33,643 nucleotides of DNA from an uncultured Roseovarius sp. (GCF_913054395.1 NZ_CAJXIP010000026.1:1-33643), one strand, 5' to 3'. Positions 1 through 11,395 are shown, counted from the first letter of the stretch. Notes: generated by a model not told the origin, from the sequence alone. Numbers and translations are program-made.

Positions 1-599
1 TGAACGAACCAGGCCAAGGTGGCCATGCCGAAGTAATAGGCGCGCAAGCCGAAGTTGAACTGGTTGGCCGCCATGGACAGGACCCGCGCCGCACGTTCGG
101 CGAAAGCCCTGCGCTCCTGATCACTGACGTTGCGCTCGCCCACCATCGGCGCCGAAGCAACCAGTACCGCGGCGAAGTTGTACTGGCGCATGCACCAGCT
201 GAAGGTGAAGAACGCATAGACGAAGACGACCGCCAGACACAGCAGCTTGACTTCCGAAAGACCGCGGCTGACCGGTTGCGCAAATGGCAGGTCGGCCAAT
301 AGCGAAACCGCTCGATCGGATGCACCCAACGCGGTCAGGATGCCTGCAAGGATGATCAGCGTGCTGGATGCAAAGAACGATGCGTTGCGCTCCAGATTGC
401 CGATCACGTTGGCATCGGCGATACGGTTGTCACGCAACAGCAGGCGCTGCATCCAGTCCTGCCGATAGAGGTGCAACACACTCGCCAGACAAGCCGTATC
501 CCGGCCGCGCCAGCTCGCGTAGCGGGTGTATCCAGCCCAACAGACGATGAACCAGAGCACGGCGATCAGATGCGGCAGGGTTGAATCGGATAACGTCAT
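1..599 (-). CDS. DUF599 family inner-membrane protein (partial, C-terminus off the window)
   Basis: The reading frame opens at an ATG at 599 and runs off the left edge with no stop, giving about 199 visible residues (family members are usually about 230-250). It matches my memory of DUF599 proteins in pseudomonads: a first membrane segment at residues about 8-25, then a loop with CLASVLHLYRQDWM and NRIADANVIGNLERN, then hydrophobic segments near residues 75-95, 125-150 and at the visible end. The loop motifs are the family signature, but no biochemical function is established. A GAGGG sequence about 7 bases upstream supports the start, and a TATAAT lies 26 bases upstream. It lies downstream of brnQ on the same strand with a 121-bp gap, so it may have its own promoter. 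I am confident of the family, not of any role. Confidence 0.8.
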   Translation of the reverse strand, partial: MTLSDSTLPHLIAVLWFIVCWAGYTRYASWRGRDTACLASVLHLYRQDWMQRLLLRDNRIADANVIGNLERNASFFASSTLIILAGILTALGASDRAVSLLADLPFAQPVSRGLSEVKLLCLAVVFVYAFFTFSWCMRQYNFAAVLVASAPMVGERNVSDQERRAFAERAARVLSMAANQFNFGLRAYYFGMATLAWFV

Positions 600-624
600 G
601 GCGCGCCCTCGGAGACATCACGCG

Positions 625-630
625 ATTATA
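625..630 (-). promoter_or_regulatory. possible -10 box for the DUF599 gene
   Basis: The minus strand reads TATAAT here, a perfect sigma-70 -10 hexamer, placing a start site near 617, just upstream of the DUF599 ATG at 599. No convincing -35 is seen 16-18 bases further upstream (best candidates are AGCTTC/AAGCTT), so this is a moderate call. Confidence 0.4.
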
Positions 631-720
631 GCCAGCACCGCGTCGCCGAAGCTTGCGCCTAATGTCAGCGCTACCCCCGCGACCGATCTATCGTCAGCCG
701 CGGCGCAGCGCGAGAACAAG

Positions 721-2040
721 TCAGGCGTGATGTTGCGCCTGATCGGCGCGACTGAGCAGGCGATCAGTGACGACTGCAAACACCAGCATCACCAGAACCG
801 GAACCAGCCAGCCCATGCTCTGATCGGCCAATGGCAACTGCGTGAACAGCACCGGAACCCAATCGGTGAAGCCCGCGGCGGCAAGTCCATCGACAACGCC
901 GAAGATCAGCGTCACCGCCATGACCGGCACGAACACCCGCGAGGGCGAAACCCAGAAGCGATCCAGCAAGCTCAGAGCAACCAGGACGATGGCCAGCGGG
1001 TAAAGGCCCACCAAGACCGGCACCGACACACTGATCAACTGCGTCAGACCCTGGTTGGCCACCAGCAGGCTGAACAGAGCGAAAACGACCACCACTGTGC
1101 GATAGGAAACCGGCAGCAATGCGCTGAAGAACTCGCCACAGGCCGTGGTCAGGCCGACCGCCGTGGTCAGGCAGGCCAGCGTGATGACTACTGCAAGCAG
1201 CAGGCTGTCCGGCGTGCCGAACGTGTGTTGCACGTAGGTCGTCAGAATCTGCACGCCGTTCTCCGCACCGACGGCGATGCCCTGGCTGGTAGCACCGAGA
1301 TAGAACAGAGCGAGATAGACCAACGACAGCCCGACCGCAGCAATCACGCCGGCAATCATCGAGTAACGGGTAACCAGCGCGGGCTCGGTGACACCGCGGT
1401 CGCGAATGGCGGTGGCGATCACGATGCCGAAGACCAAAGCGCCGAGAGTATCCATGGTCAGATAGCCCTCGAGAAAACCCTTGATCAGCGGCGACGCACG
1501 ATAACTCTCACTCGCAGCACCGACCTCTCCCGCCGGGGCGAAAATCGCCGCACCACCGAGCACCAGCAGCGCCGCCAGCAGCACCGGCGTAATGAACTTG
1601 CCGATACGGTTGACCAGCTGACCGGGGTTCAGCACCAGGAACAGCATGGCCGCGAAGAACACCAGCGTGTAGATGAATAGCGGCATGCCGGCGTTACCGC
1701 TGAATGGCGCAATGCCCATCTCGAACGAAACGACGGCGGTGCGCGGAGTCGCGAACAGCGGACCGATCGCCAGGTAGACGGCCACCGCCAGCACCGTACC
1801 AGCGACCTTGCCGAGCGGTGCGGTCAAACGGTCCATGCCCCCACCCACCCGCGCCAGCGCGACGACGGTCAGCAGCGGCAACCCGACACCTGTCAGCAAG
1901 AAGCCCAGCGCCGCCTGCCAGATAAACTCGCCCGACGCCATGCCGGCGCTAGGCGGGAAGATGATGTTGCCGGCGCCAAGGAACAACGCAAATGTCATGA
2001 AGCCAAGAGCCAGCAGGTCAAAACCTTTCAAACGATTCAT
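721..2040 (-). CDS. brnQ: branched-chain amino acid:cation symporter, BrnQ/BraB (LIVCS) family
   Basis: This is a 439-residue integral membrane protein of the LIVCS family, which takes up leucine, isoleucine and valine with Na+ or H+. The N-terminus MNRLKGFDLLALGFMTFALF followed by GAGNIIFPP is the family hallmark, and the chain has about 12 hydrophobic segments. The frame could extend upstream to 2088, but the extra 16 residues (RRVHLC...) are not part of the family, and the inner ATG gives exactly the usual length. In Pseudomonas aeruginosa the homologous gene at this place, downstream of sucD, is called braB, so the setting is conserved. It lies over 300 bp beyond the sucD terminator and is probably transcribed separately. 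It ends in ADQAQHHA with a TGA at 721-723. Confidence 0.92.
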   Translation of the reverse strand: MNRLKGFDLLALGFMTFALFLGAGNIIFPPSAGMASGEFIWQAALGFLLTGVGLPLLTVVALARVGGGMDRLTAPLGKVAGTVLAVAVYLAIGPLFATPRTAVVSFEMGIAPFSGNAGMPLFIYTLVFFAAMLFLVLNPGQLVNRIGKFITPVLLAALLVLGGAAIFAPAGEVGAASESYRASPLIKGFLEGYLTMDTLGALVFGIVIATAIRDRGVTEPALVTRYSMIAGVIAAVGLSLVYLALFYLGATSQGIAVGAENGVQILTTYVQHTFGTPDSLLLAVVITLACLTTAVGLTTACGEFFSALLPVSYRTVVVVFALFSLLVANQGLTQLISVSVPVLVGLYPLAIVLVALSLLDRFWVSPSRVFVPVMAVTLIFGVVDGLAAAGFTDWVPVLFTQLPLADQSMGWLVPVLVMLVFAVVTDRLLSRADQAQHHA

Positions 2041-2404
2041 GCGGAAAAAACTACCAAATGGATGACGGCATAAATGAACGCGACGCACATGCCACGAGCG
2101 CGACGGGTCAGCGATTCATATTGGCCTGAATGATGGGATTACGGGTTTCCTTCAGGGATAAGGGGAAACGTCATTCAGCCGGTTGGGCCGAATCCTTCGT
2201 TGCACGCTGTCGCTCTTGTGGACCGAACAAGCGTATGAATGAGCGGCAATAATGCCACGATGCGGCGATGGATGCTGACCGGAGAGTCCGCATTGGCCGC
2301 GAAAAAACGTCGCGCCGCAGGGTTGAAGCGCTCAACGCGTGATAGATGAAGCGCGGGACCAAGCAGCGATTGAAGCTGCAACGTTACCAAACCCAAAGCT
2401 GAAA
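2041..2404. other. intergenic region between the suc operon terminator and brnQ
   Basis: This stretch should hold the brnQ promoter on the minus strand, but I see no pair of hexamers I would defend. Short frames on the minus strand (2171-2441) overlap the sucD terminator hairpin, have arginine-rich low-complexity translations and resemble no family, so I do not call them genes. No repeat or RNA gene was recognised. Confidence 0.5.
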
Positions 2405-2439
2405 GCCCCGAGGCAGAACCGTCAGGTCTGCCTCGGGGC
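2391..2439 (-). terminator. rho-independent terminator of the sdh-suc operon
   Basis: A perfect 13-bp stem is formed by GCCCCGAGGCAGA at 2405-2417 and TCTGCCTCGGGGC at 2427-2439, with a 9-base loop. Read on the minus strand, the stem is followed by TTTCAGCTTTGGGTTT, a moderately U-rich tract. It lies about 50 bases beyond the sucD stop. Confidence 0.8.
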
Positions 2440-2460
2440 ATGCGAAGACTGAGCAGCTCG

Positions 2461-2488
2461 AACGCCCGGCTGCAGCCGGGCGGGCGTT
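2461..2488 (-). other. GC-rich hairpin just after the sucD stop
   Basis: A 20-base perfect palindrome CGCCCGGCTGCAGCCGGGCG lies at 2463-2482, and AACGCCC/GGGCGTT arms can alternatively pair across 2461-2488. It begins within 4 bases of the sucD TGA. There is no U-tract on the minus strand, so it may protect the mRNA 3' end, with the true terminator being the second hairpin at 2405-2439. Confidence 0.55.
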
Positions 2489-2491
2489 ACA

Positions 2492-3375
<884 letters not shown>

Positions 3376-3376
<1 letters not shown>

Positions 3377-4542
3377 TACTTGCCCTCCGCGGCTTTGACA
3401 ACCTGAATGGCCGCATCGGTCAGGCTGCTCGCACCGATGATGTTCAGACCGCTTTCACTCAGCATCTTGGCCCCCAAGTCGGCGTTGTTGCCTTCCAGGC
3501 GAACCACCACCGGTACCTTGACGCCCACTTCGCGAACGGCACCGATGATGCCTTCGGCGATCATGTCGCATCGCACGATGCCGCCGAAGATGTTCACCAG
3601 AACGGCCGCGACATTGCTGTCGGAGAGAATGATCTTGAACGCTTCGGTCACGCGTTCCTCGGTGGCTCCACCGCCCACGTCGAGGAAGTTCGCCGGCGCA
3701 CCGCCATGCAGGTTGACGATATCCATGGTGCCCATAGCCAGGCCCGCACCATTGACCATGCAGCCGATGTTGCCGTCGAGCGCTACGTAATTGAGCTCCC
3801 ACTTGGCTGCATGGGCCTCGCGCGGATCGTCCTGAGACGGATCGGCCATGTCGCGCAGTTTGGGTTGACGATAGATGGCGTTGCTGTCGATGTTGATCTT
3901 GGCATCCAGGCAGTGCAGGTTGCCATCCTTCTTGATCACCAGCGGGTTCACCTCGAGCAGGGCCAGGTCATAGTCCTGGAACAGCTGGGCAAGGCCGACG
4001 AATATATGGACGAACTGCTTGACCTGATCGCCCTTCAGGCCCAGCTGGAATGCCAGCTCGCGCGCCTGGAACGGCTGCGCACCGACCAGCGGGTCGATGG
4101 TGGCCTTGAGGATTTTCTCGGGCGTGTCGTGAGCGACTTTTTCGATATCCACGCCACCTTCGGTGGAGGCCATGAACACGACCCGGCGACTGGCGCGATC
4201 AACCACGGCGCCCAGATACAGTTCCTTGTCGATATCGGTGCAAGCCTCGACAAGGATCTTGCTGACTGGCTGACCATTGGCATCGGTCTGATAGGTCACC
4301 AGACGCTTGTCTAGCCACTGCTGGGCAAACGCCCGTGCTTCATCCTTGCTGCGAACCAGCTTTACGCCACCTGCCTTGCCACGTCCACCGGCATGCACCT
4401 GGGCTTTGACCACCCATTGCGTTCCGCCGATCTTGTCGCAGGCTTCCGCTGCTTCCTTTGGGCTATCGACTGCGTAACCCTTGGACACGGGCAGACCGTA
4501 TTCAGCGAACAGTTGTTTACCTTGGTACTCGTGAAGATTCAT
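3376..4542 (-). CDS. sucC: succinyl-CoA synthetase beta subunit
   Basis: This 388-residue beta subunit carries the nucleotide site and specificity. It starts with the typical [12 protein letters not shown]. The ATP-grasp fold shows Lys46 in [10 protein letters not shown], a glycine-rich loop at 51-60, and the Mg2+-site motif EVNPLVI near 197. The C-terminal CoA-ligase domain shows GGGATEERV and [10 protein letters not shown], the latter near the phosphate-binding power helix. It is preceded by a 192-bp gap after lpdG that contains a terminator-like hairpin, so sucCD may be partly uncoupled from upstream transcription or may use an internal promoter that I could not identify. Its stop codon overlaps the sucD start. 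Confidence 0.98.
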
Positions 4543-4680
4543 GCTTTCTACCGTCTGGTTTGGTATTGGCGCATTTACGGCACGACGAGCCGCCGTGCCC
4601 CCTCACAAGTCGCTGAAAACTATCTGCGAATTCACGATACCTCTCAGCGACCTGCAATCCTTTTCGAATCTGCAGTTTGC

Positions 4681-4714
4681 AAAAGGCCCGGCGTATCCGC
4701 AGATACGTCGGGCC
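4681..4714 (-). terminator. terminator-like hairpin between lpdG and sucC
   Basis: The arms are 4685-4697 (GGCCCGGCGTATC) and 4702-4714 (GATACGTCGGGCC), 13 pairs with a single G-T wobble and a 4-base loop. On the minus strand the stem is followed directly by TTTTGC. This is a good intrinsic terminator shape 20 bases after the lpdG stop, within an operon, and may attenuate transcription into sucCD. Confidence 0.75.
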
Positions 4715-4734
4715 CGGGTACAGCACGAAGCCGA

Positions 4735-6183
<1,449 letters not shown>

Positions 6184-6205
6184 TCAAAAGCAGCTAAAAG
6201 CCAAA

Positions 6206-6253
6206 GGCTGCAGGTAGCACGGCCGGCTTTCACCTGACCTGCCAGCTGCAGCC
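6206..6253 (-). other. intercistronic inverted repeat between sucB and lpdG
   Basis: GGCTGCAG at 6206-6213 pairs with CTGCAGCC at 6246-6253, with AGGT/ACCT able to extend pairing inside. It is contained in the 95-bp sucB-lpdG gap. There is no U-tract, so it is more likely an mRNA processing or stability element than a terminator. Confidence 0.4.
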
Positions 6254-6266
6254 CGTGACGTTTCTA

Positions 6267-7487
6267 TCAGATATCCAGCAGCAGACGGGCCGGGTCTTCC
6301 AGCAGGTCCTTCATGGTAACCAGGAAGGTCACCGCTTCCTTGCCGTCGATCAAGCGATGGTCATAGGACAGGGCCAGGTACATCATCGGCAGGATGACCA
6401 CTTGACCGTTAACGGCCATCGGGCGTTCCTGGATCTTGTGCATACCGAGGATGGCGGTCTGAGGCGGGTTGACGATCGGCGTCGACAGCAGCGAACCAAA
6501 CACACCACCATTGGAGATGGTGAAGGTGCCGCCAGTCATCTCTTCGATGGTCAGCTTGCCGGCCTTGGCCTTCTTGCCGAAGTTGTTGATGCCGCCTTCG
6601 ATCTCGGCCAGGCTCATGTGCTCGGCGTTGCGCAGGACCGGAACCACCAGGCCGCGGTCGCTGGAAACGGCGACGCCGATATCCTGATAACCGTGGTAGA
6701 CGATGTCATTGCCATCGATGGAAGCGTTGACGCCCGGCTGGCGCTTGAGTGCTTCGACCGCGGCCTTGACGAAGAAGGACATGAAGCCAAGGCGCACGCC
6801 GTTGTGAGTCTTCTCGAACAGGTCCTTGTACTTGGAACGCAGCTCCATGATCGGCTTCATGTTGACTTCGTTGAACGTAGTCAGCATCGCCATGGAGGAT
6901 TGCGCTTCGACCAGACGCTCGGCGACCTTCGCACGCAGGCGGGTCATCGGCACGCGCTTCTCGACACGATCACCCTCGGCAAAGATCGGAGCGGAGGCAG
7001 CTGGAGCAGCCGGCTTGGCAGCAGCAGCCGGAGCGGATTTCTTGGCTTCAACGGCGGCAACCACGTCTTCCTTGGTCACGCGGCCATCTTTACCAGTACC
7101 GGCGATGCTGTTCGGATCGATGCCGTTCTCTTCGGCCATCTTGCGCGCAGCAGGAGCCAGGATTGGCTCTTCACCAGCGGTTGCGGCAGCAGCCGGGGCA
7201 GCAGCTTGAGCCGGAGCAGCAGCCGGCGCAGGTGCGGCGGCGGCAGTAGCACCAGCCTCCAGCTTGCCGAGCAGTTCGCCGCTCAGCACGGTGTCGCCTT
7301 CGTTCTTGACGATCTCGGTCAGCACGCCGTCAGCTTCGGCGAGCACTTCCATCACCACCTTGTCGGTTTCGATGTCGACGATCAGCTCATCACGCTTGAC
7401 CGCGTCGCCCGGCTGCTTGTGCCAGGTGGCAACGGTGCCGTCGGCAACCGATTCCGGGAATGTAGGGGCTTTGATCTCGATAGCCAT
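6267..7487 (-). CDS. sucB: dihydrolipoyl succinyltransferase, E2 of 2-oxoglutarate dehydrogenase
   Basis: SucB forms the 24-subunit core of the complex and transfers the succinyl group from lipoyl to CoA. The lipoyl domain (residues 1-75) carries the modified Lys43 in ETDKVVMEV. An Ala/Pro-rich linker (about 78-105) follows, then the E1/E3-binding domain with [17 protein letters not shown] second Ala-rich linker leads to the catalytic domain, ending with the active-site His377 in [11 protein letters not shown]. The 406 residues match the family. It sits between sucA and lpdG with gaps of 69 and 95 bp. An AGGA lies about 10 bases upstream of the ATG. Confidence 0.98.
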   Translation of the reverse strand: MAIEIKAPTFPESVADGTVATWHKQPGDAVKRDELIVDIETDKVVMEVLAEADGVLTEIVKNEGDTVLSGELLGKLEAGATAAAAPAPAAAPAQAAAPAAAATAGEEPILAPAARKMAEENGIDPNSIAGTGKDGRVTKEDVVAAVEAKKSAPAAAAKPAAPAASAPIFAEGDRVEKRVPMTRLRAKVAERLVEAQSSMAMLTTFNEVNMKPIMELRSKYKDLFEKTHNGVRLGFMSFFVKAAVEALKRQPGVNASIDGNDIVYHGYQDIGVAVSSDRGLVVPVLRNAEHMSLAEIEGGINNFGKKAKAGKLTIEEMTGGTFTISNGGVFGSLLSTPIVNPPQTAILGMHKIQERPMAVNGQVVILPMMYLALSYDHRLIDGKEAVTFLVTMKDLLEDPARLLLDI

Positions 7488-7523
7488 TATTCAGGGGTCC
7501 TATTGATTCGGTTTCTACATCGA

Positions 7524-7541
7524 GGCCGCGATATCGCGGCC
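7524..7541 (-). other. perfect palindrome between sucA and sucB
   Basis: GGCCGCGATATCGCGGCC is a perfect 18-base palindrome in the 69-bp sucA-sucB gap. In RNA it would form a stable hairpin upstream of the sucB ribosome site. It has no U-tract. Its function is unknown; possibly mRNA stability or segmental regulation of E1 against E2. Confidence 0.5.
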
Positions 7542-7556
7542 CCTTGCACGAAATGG

Positions 7557-10388
7557 TTAAACGGTGAAGGCGTCCTGCAGCAGTTTTTCCTGCTGTTCGG
7601 CATGCATGGAGGCGTAACCGACCGCCGGCGCCGCTGAAGCATCACGACCCGCGTACTGAAGGAACAGTTCCTTCTTGTGTGCGGTGGCCACACGGCGCAT
7701 GTGATGCTGGCTGCAGTACCAGGCACCCTGGTTCATCGGCTCTTCCTGGCACCAGACGATGTGCTTGAGATTCTGGTAAGGCGCGAGCGCTTCGGCCAGA
7801 TCCTCTTCCGGGAACGGATACAGCTGCTCGATACGCACGATGGCGATATCTTCGCGGCCTTCGGCACGACGCTTGTCCAGCAGGTCATAGTAGACCTTGC
7901 CGCTACACATGATTACACGCTCGACCTTCGCCGGATCGATCGCGTCGACTTCCGGGATAACGGTCTGGAAGGAACCCTGGGTGAGCTCTTCCAGTGTCGA
8001 GGTCGCAAGCTTATGACGCAGCAGCGACTTGGGTGTCAGCGCAACCAGCGGCTTGCGCAGCGGGCGAATCGCCTGGCGACGCAGCATGTGGTAGACCTGC
8101 GCCGGAGTCGTCGGTACGCAAACCTGGATATTGTGCTCGGCGCACAGCTGCAGGTAACGCTCCAGGCGAGCGGACGAGTGTTCCGGGCCCTGCCCCTCAT
8201 AGCCATGTGGCAACAGCATGGTCAGGCCACACAGGCGACCCCACTTGTGCTCACCGCTGGTGATGAACTGGTCGATCACTACCTGGGCGCCATTGGCGAA
8301 GTCGCCGAACTGCGCTTCCCACACGACAAGCGCGTTGGGCATGGTGGTGGCGTAACCGTATTCGAAAGCCAGAACCGCTTCCTCGGAGAGGAACGAGTCG
8401 TACAGATCGAAACGCGGCTGACCTTCATAGAGGTGCTGCAGCGGAATGTAGGTACTGCCGTCCTTCTGGTTATGCAGCGCAGCATGGCGGTGCGAGAAGG
8501 TGCCGCGGCCGACGTCCTGACCGGAGATACGTACCGGGTGGCCTTCGAACAGCAGCGTGGCGTACGCCATGACTTCCGCGTAGCCCCAGTTGATGGTGAG
8601 CGCGCCCGCACCCATCTTCTGGCGATCTTCGAGAATCTTCGAGACCTGACGCTGCACCACGAAGCCTTCCGGCATCTGCAGCAGCTTGTTGGACAGATCC
8701 TGCAAGGTCTTCAGATCGAAGCTGGTGTCATGACGGGCAGTCCAGGCATGACCCAGATACGGACGCCAGTCAACGAAGAGTTCTTTATTCGGCTCTTTGA
8801 CCAGGCTCTTGACTACGTGCAGCCCATTGTCGAGCGCCGTACGGTACTCGTCGATCTTGGCCTGAACACGCTCGTCGTCCAGCACCTTGGACTGGATCAG
8901 CGAATCGGCGTACAGCTCACGAGTGGTGCGCTGCTTGGCGATCTTCTGATACATCAACGGCTGAGTGCCGCTCGGCTCGTCCGCTTCGTTGTGACCACGA
9001 CGGCGGTAGCAGATCAGGTCGATGACGATGTCGCGCTTGAACTGCATCCGGTAGTCGACAGCGAGCTGGGTGACGAACAGCACCGCCTCGGGATCGTCTG
9101 CGTTCACATGGAAGATCGGCGCCTGGATCATCTTCGCCACATCGGTTGCGTACTCGGTGGAACGAGCATCTTCCTGCTTGTTGGTGGTGAAGCCGACCTG
9201 GTTGTTGACCACGATGCGAATGGTGCCACCCGTGCGATAAGCACGGGTCTGCGACATCTGGAAGGTTTCCATCACCACGCCCTGACCGGCGACAGCAGCA
9301 TCGCCGTGGATGGTTACCGGAAGCACCTTGTCGCCGACCGGATCACAACGGCGATCCTGACGAGCCCGCACCGAACCCTCGACCACCGGGGAAACGATTT
9401 CAAGGTGGGACGGGTTGAACGCCATGGCCAGGTGAATTTCGCCACCCGGGGTCATCACGTTGGAGGAGAAGCCCTGGTGATATTTCACGTCACCTGAACT
9501 CAGGCCCTCGACCTTCTTGCCTTCGAACTCGTCGAAAAGGTCGCGCGGATTCTTGCCAAAGGTGTTGACCAGCACGTTCAGGCGGCCACGGTGGGCCATG
9601 CCGATTACGATTTCCTTAGTGCCATAAGAGCCAGAACGCTGGATGATCTCGTCAAGCAGCGGAATCAGGCTCTCGCCACCTTCGAGACCAAAACGCTTGG
9701 TGCCCGGATACTTGGTACCCAGATACTTTTCCAGGCCTTCGGCGGCAGTCAGGCGCTCGAGCAGATGGCTCTTGATCTCCGGCGAGAAGTCCGGGCGGCC
9801 ACGCACGCTTTCCAGGCGCTGAACGAACCAGCTGCGCTGCTCGGAATCGACGATGTGCATGTACTCGGCGCCGATGGTGCGGCAATAGGTTTCTTGCAGC
9901 GCCTGCAGGATTTCGCGCAGAGTACCTTGTCCGTTGACCATGGCCAGGTCGGCGGTGCGGAACACGGTGTCGAGGTCGGCGTCGGTCAGACCGTAGTTAT
10001 TGATCGCCAGATCGGCAGGAACGGTACGCTGTTGCAGGCCAAGCGGATCGAGCTGTGCTGCCTGATGGCCACGCACCCGATAGGCCTGGATCAGGCGCAG
10101 GACTTCGATCTGCTTCTTTTCGTGCTCACTGCTGACGCTACCTGCGGACACAGGCTGAGCACGACGCTGGTTCTTGCCCAGCAGGACGAAGTGGTCGCGA
10201 ATAGTCGAGTGCGATACATCGGCTGAAGCGCTGCCACCGGAGGGCAACTTCTGGAAGTAAGTGCGCCACTCTTCGGGCACAGCGTTGGGATCGTGCAGGT
10301 AGAGCTCATAAAGCTCTTCCACATAGGCAGCGTTACCACCGGATAGGTGGGCACTGTCCCACATGCGCTGCATTACGCTTTCTTGCAT
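7557..10388 (-). CDS. sucA: 2-oxoglutarate dehydrogenase E1 component
   Basis: SucA is the thiamine diphosphate-dependent E1 that decarboxylates 2-oxoglutarate and succinylates the lipoyl arm of SucB. The 943 residues are the usual pseudomonad length. The N-terminal segment has WDSAHLSGGNAAYVEELYELY and YFQKLP. The ThDP/Mg2+ motif runs from GDAAVAGQG to NNQVGFTT in the first third. The loop with IGMAHRGRLNVL is also present. The C-terminal transketolase-like part has GQDVGRGTFSHRHA and LPHGYEGQGPEHSSARLER. It starts MQESVMQRMW as in related Pseudomonas. It lies 292 bp after sdhB, far enough that a separate suc promoter or processing site could lie between. Confidence 0.98.
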   Translation of the reverse strand: MQESVMQRMWDSAHLSGGNAAYVEELYELYLHDPNAVPEEWRTYFQKLPSGGSASADVSHSTIRDHFVLLGKNQRRAQPVSAGSVSSEHEKKQIEVLRLIQAYRVRGHQAAQLDPLGLQQRTVPADLAINNYGLTDADLDTVFRTADLAMVNGQGTLREILQALQETYCRTIGAEYMHIVDSEQRSWFVQRLESVRGRPDFSPEIKSHLLERLTAAEGLEKYLGTKYPGTKRFGLEGGESLIPLLDEIIQRSGSYGTKEIVIGMAHRGRLNVLVNTFGKNPRDLFDEFEGKKVEGLSSGDVKYHQGFSSNVMTPGGEIHLAMAFNPSHLEIVSPVVEGSVRARQDRRCDPVGDKVLPVTIHGDAAVAGQGVVMETFQMSQTRAYRTGGTIRIVVNNQVGFTTNKQEDARSTEYATDVAKMIQAPIFHVNADDPEAVLFVTQLAVDYRMQFKRDIVIDLICYRRRGHNEADEPSGTQPLMYQKIAKQRTTRELYADSLIQSKVLDDERVQAKIDEYRTALDNGLHVVKSLVKEPNKELFVDWRPYLGHAWTARHDTSFDLKTLQDLSNKLLQMPEGFVVQRQVSKILEDRQKMGAGALTINWGYAEVMAYATLLFEGHPVRISGQDVGRGTFSHRHAALHNQKDGSTYIPLQHLYEGQPRFDLYDSFLSEEAVLAFEYGYATTMPNALVVWEAQFGDFANGAQVVIDQFITSGEHKWGRLCGLTMLLPHGYEGQGPEHSSARLERYLQLCAEHNIQVCVPTTPAQVYHMLRRQAIRPLRKPLVALTPKSLLRHKLATSTLEELTQGSFQTVIPEVDAIDPAKVERVIMCSGKVYYDLLDKRRAEGREDIAIVRIEQLYPFPEEDLAEALAPYQNLKHIVWCQEEPMNQGAWYCSQHHMRRVATAHKKELFLQYAGRDASAAPAVGYASMHAEQQEKLLQDAFTV

Positions 10389-10545
10389 GTCTGGTCACCT
10401 TCGATAAGGAGACACCACCAGCGTGGAAACCGCAGCATGACTTCCCAAGTTCTGAAGCAGCGACTCAGGTAAAGCCACTACGGACCGCGCAGATAGTTCC
10501 CGGGCACAAGCCGGGTGCTCCTGCTGGTCATCAAATTTTCAGAGT

Positions 10546-10574
10546 GGAATCCCGGCTTTGTGAGCTGGGATTCC
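10546..10574 (-). other. hairpin in the sdhB-sucA gap
   Basis: GGAATCCCGGCT at 10546-10557 pairs with AGCTGGGATTCC at 10563-10574, 12 pairs including one G-T wobble, with a 5-base loop. Read on the minus strand it is followed by ACTCTGAAAATTTGATG, a poor U-tract. Confidence 0.55.
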
Positions 10575-10576
10575 TA

Positions 10577-10612
10577 CTAAAACTACGGCGCCGAGCTTCA
10601 ACTTCGGCGCCG
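10577..10612 (-). terminator. terminator-like hairpin after sdhB
   Basis: CGGCGCCGA at 10586-10594 pairs perfectly with TCGGCGCCG at 10604-10612. On the minus strand the stem is followed by TAGTTTTAGTAGG, a short U-tract. It lies about 70 bases past the sdhB stop and is a candidate attenuator between sdh and suc. Confidence 0.6.
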
Positions 10613-10680
10613 CAGGTGTAACGGGTAACGCAATCCGGCCATTCCAGGCTAGCGCATAACCTTTCGCGACCGGGGTGTCA

Positions 10681-11385
10681 TCAGGTGCCGCTCTGCAGCA
10701 GCATGTTGCGTATGTGACCGATTGCCTTGGTAGGGTTCAATCCCTTCGGACAAACGTCAACGCAGTTCATGATACCGCGGCAGCGGAACACGCTGAACGG
10801 ATCGTCCAAACCTGCCAGACGGTTCTCGGTTTCGGTGTCGCGGCTGTCGGCCAGGAAACGATAAGCCTGCAGCGACGCGGCCGGACCGAGAAATTTGTCC
10901 GGGTTCCACCAGAAGGACGGGCAGCTGGTCGAGCAGCAAGCGCACAGGATGCACTCGTACAGACCGTCCAGCTTCTCGCGATCTTCCGGACTTTGCAGAC
11001 GTTCGATAGCCGGTGGCGGCGTATCGTTCATCAGATACGGACGCACTTTCTCGTACTGCTTGTAGAAGATGCTCATATCGACGGCCAAGTCACGAATAAC
11101 TGGCAGACCCGGCAGCGGACGTACGACCAGCTTGTTGTTCTTGACCACGGCGGACAGCGGCGTGATGCAAGCCAGACCGTTCTTACCGTTGATGTTCATC
11201 CCATCGGAGCCACACACGCCTTCGCGGCAGGAGCGACGATAGGAGAAACCCTGATCCTGTTCCTTGATCAGAGCCAAGACGTCCAGAACCATCAGATCTT
11301 TACCATCGGTATTGACCTGAAAATCCTGCATGAACGGCTTTTCGTCCTGATCGGGGTTGTAGCGATAAACACTCACTTGCAACAT
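10681..11385 (-). CDS. sdhB: succinate dehydrogenase iron-sulfur subunit
   Basis: SdhB carries electrons from the SdhA flavin to ubiquinone through three clusters. The 234 residues show the [2Fe-2S] ligands Cys53, Cys58, Asp61 and Cys73 (SCREGVCGSD...LAC). The Asp at the third position is as in E. coli. The C-terminal ferredoxin domain has the cysteine cluster 145-155 (CILCACCSTSC) and Cys202/208/212 (CRGIMNCVDVC) for the [4Fe-4S] and [3Fe-4S] centres. A GAGG five bases ahead of the ATG supports the start. The gap to sdhA is only 10 bases. It is peripheral on the cytoplasmic face of the inner membrane. Confidence 0.98.
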   Translation of the reverse strand: MLQVSVYRYNPDQDEKPFMQDFQVNTDGKDLMVLDVLALIKEQDQGFSYRRSCREGVCGSDGMNINGKNGLACITPLSAVVKNNKLVVRPLPGLPVIRDLAVDMSIFYKQYEKVRPYLMNDTPPPAIERLQSPEDREKLDGLYECILCACCSTSCPSFWWNPDKFLGPAASLQAYRFLADSRDTETENRLAGLDDPFSVFRCRGIMNCVDVCPKGLNPTKAIGHIRNMLLQSGT

Positions 11386-11395
11386 ATCGTCGACC

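Larger units (their letters stand above)
10389..10680 (-). other. sdhB-sucA intercistronic region with two hairpins
   Basis: This 292-bp gap separates the sdh and suc halves of the operon. It holds two strong hairpins (10546-10574 and 10586-10612, listed separately) and a weaker CCCGG/CCGGG stem near 10500-10515. I see no convincing sigma-70 promoter for sucA on the minus strand. It likely sets the relative expression of sdh and suc. Confidence 0.5.

Noticed and set aside
526..1680. 384-codon plus-strand frame opposite brnQ
   Set aside because: The translation is almost entirely Gln/His/Arg/Asp repeats, typical of the antisense of a membrane protein gene; brnQ is clear on the other strand.
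2171..2441. small minus-strand frames between sucD and brnQ
   Set aside because: They begin within or beside the operon terminator hairpin and have arginine-rich translations with no family resemblance.
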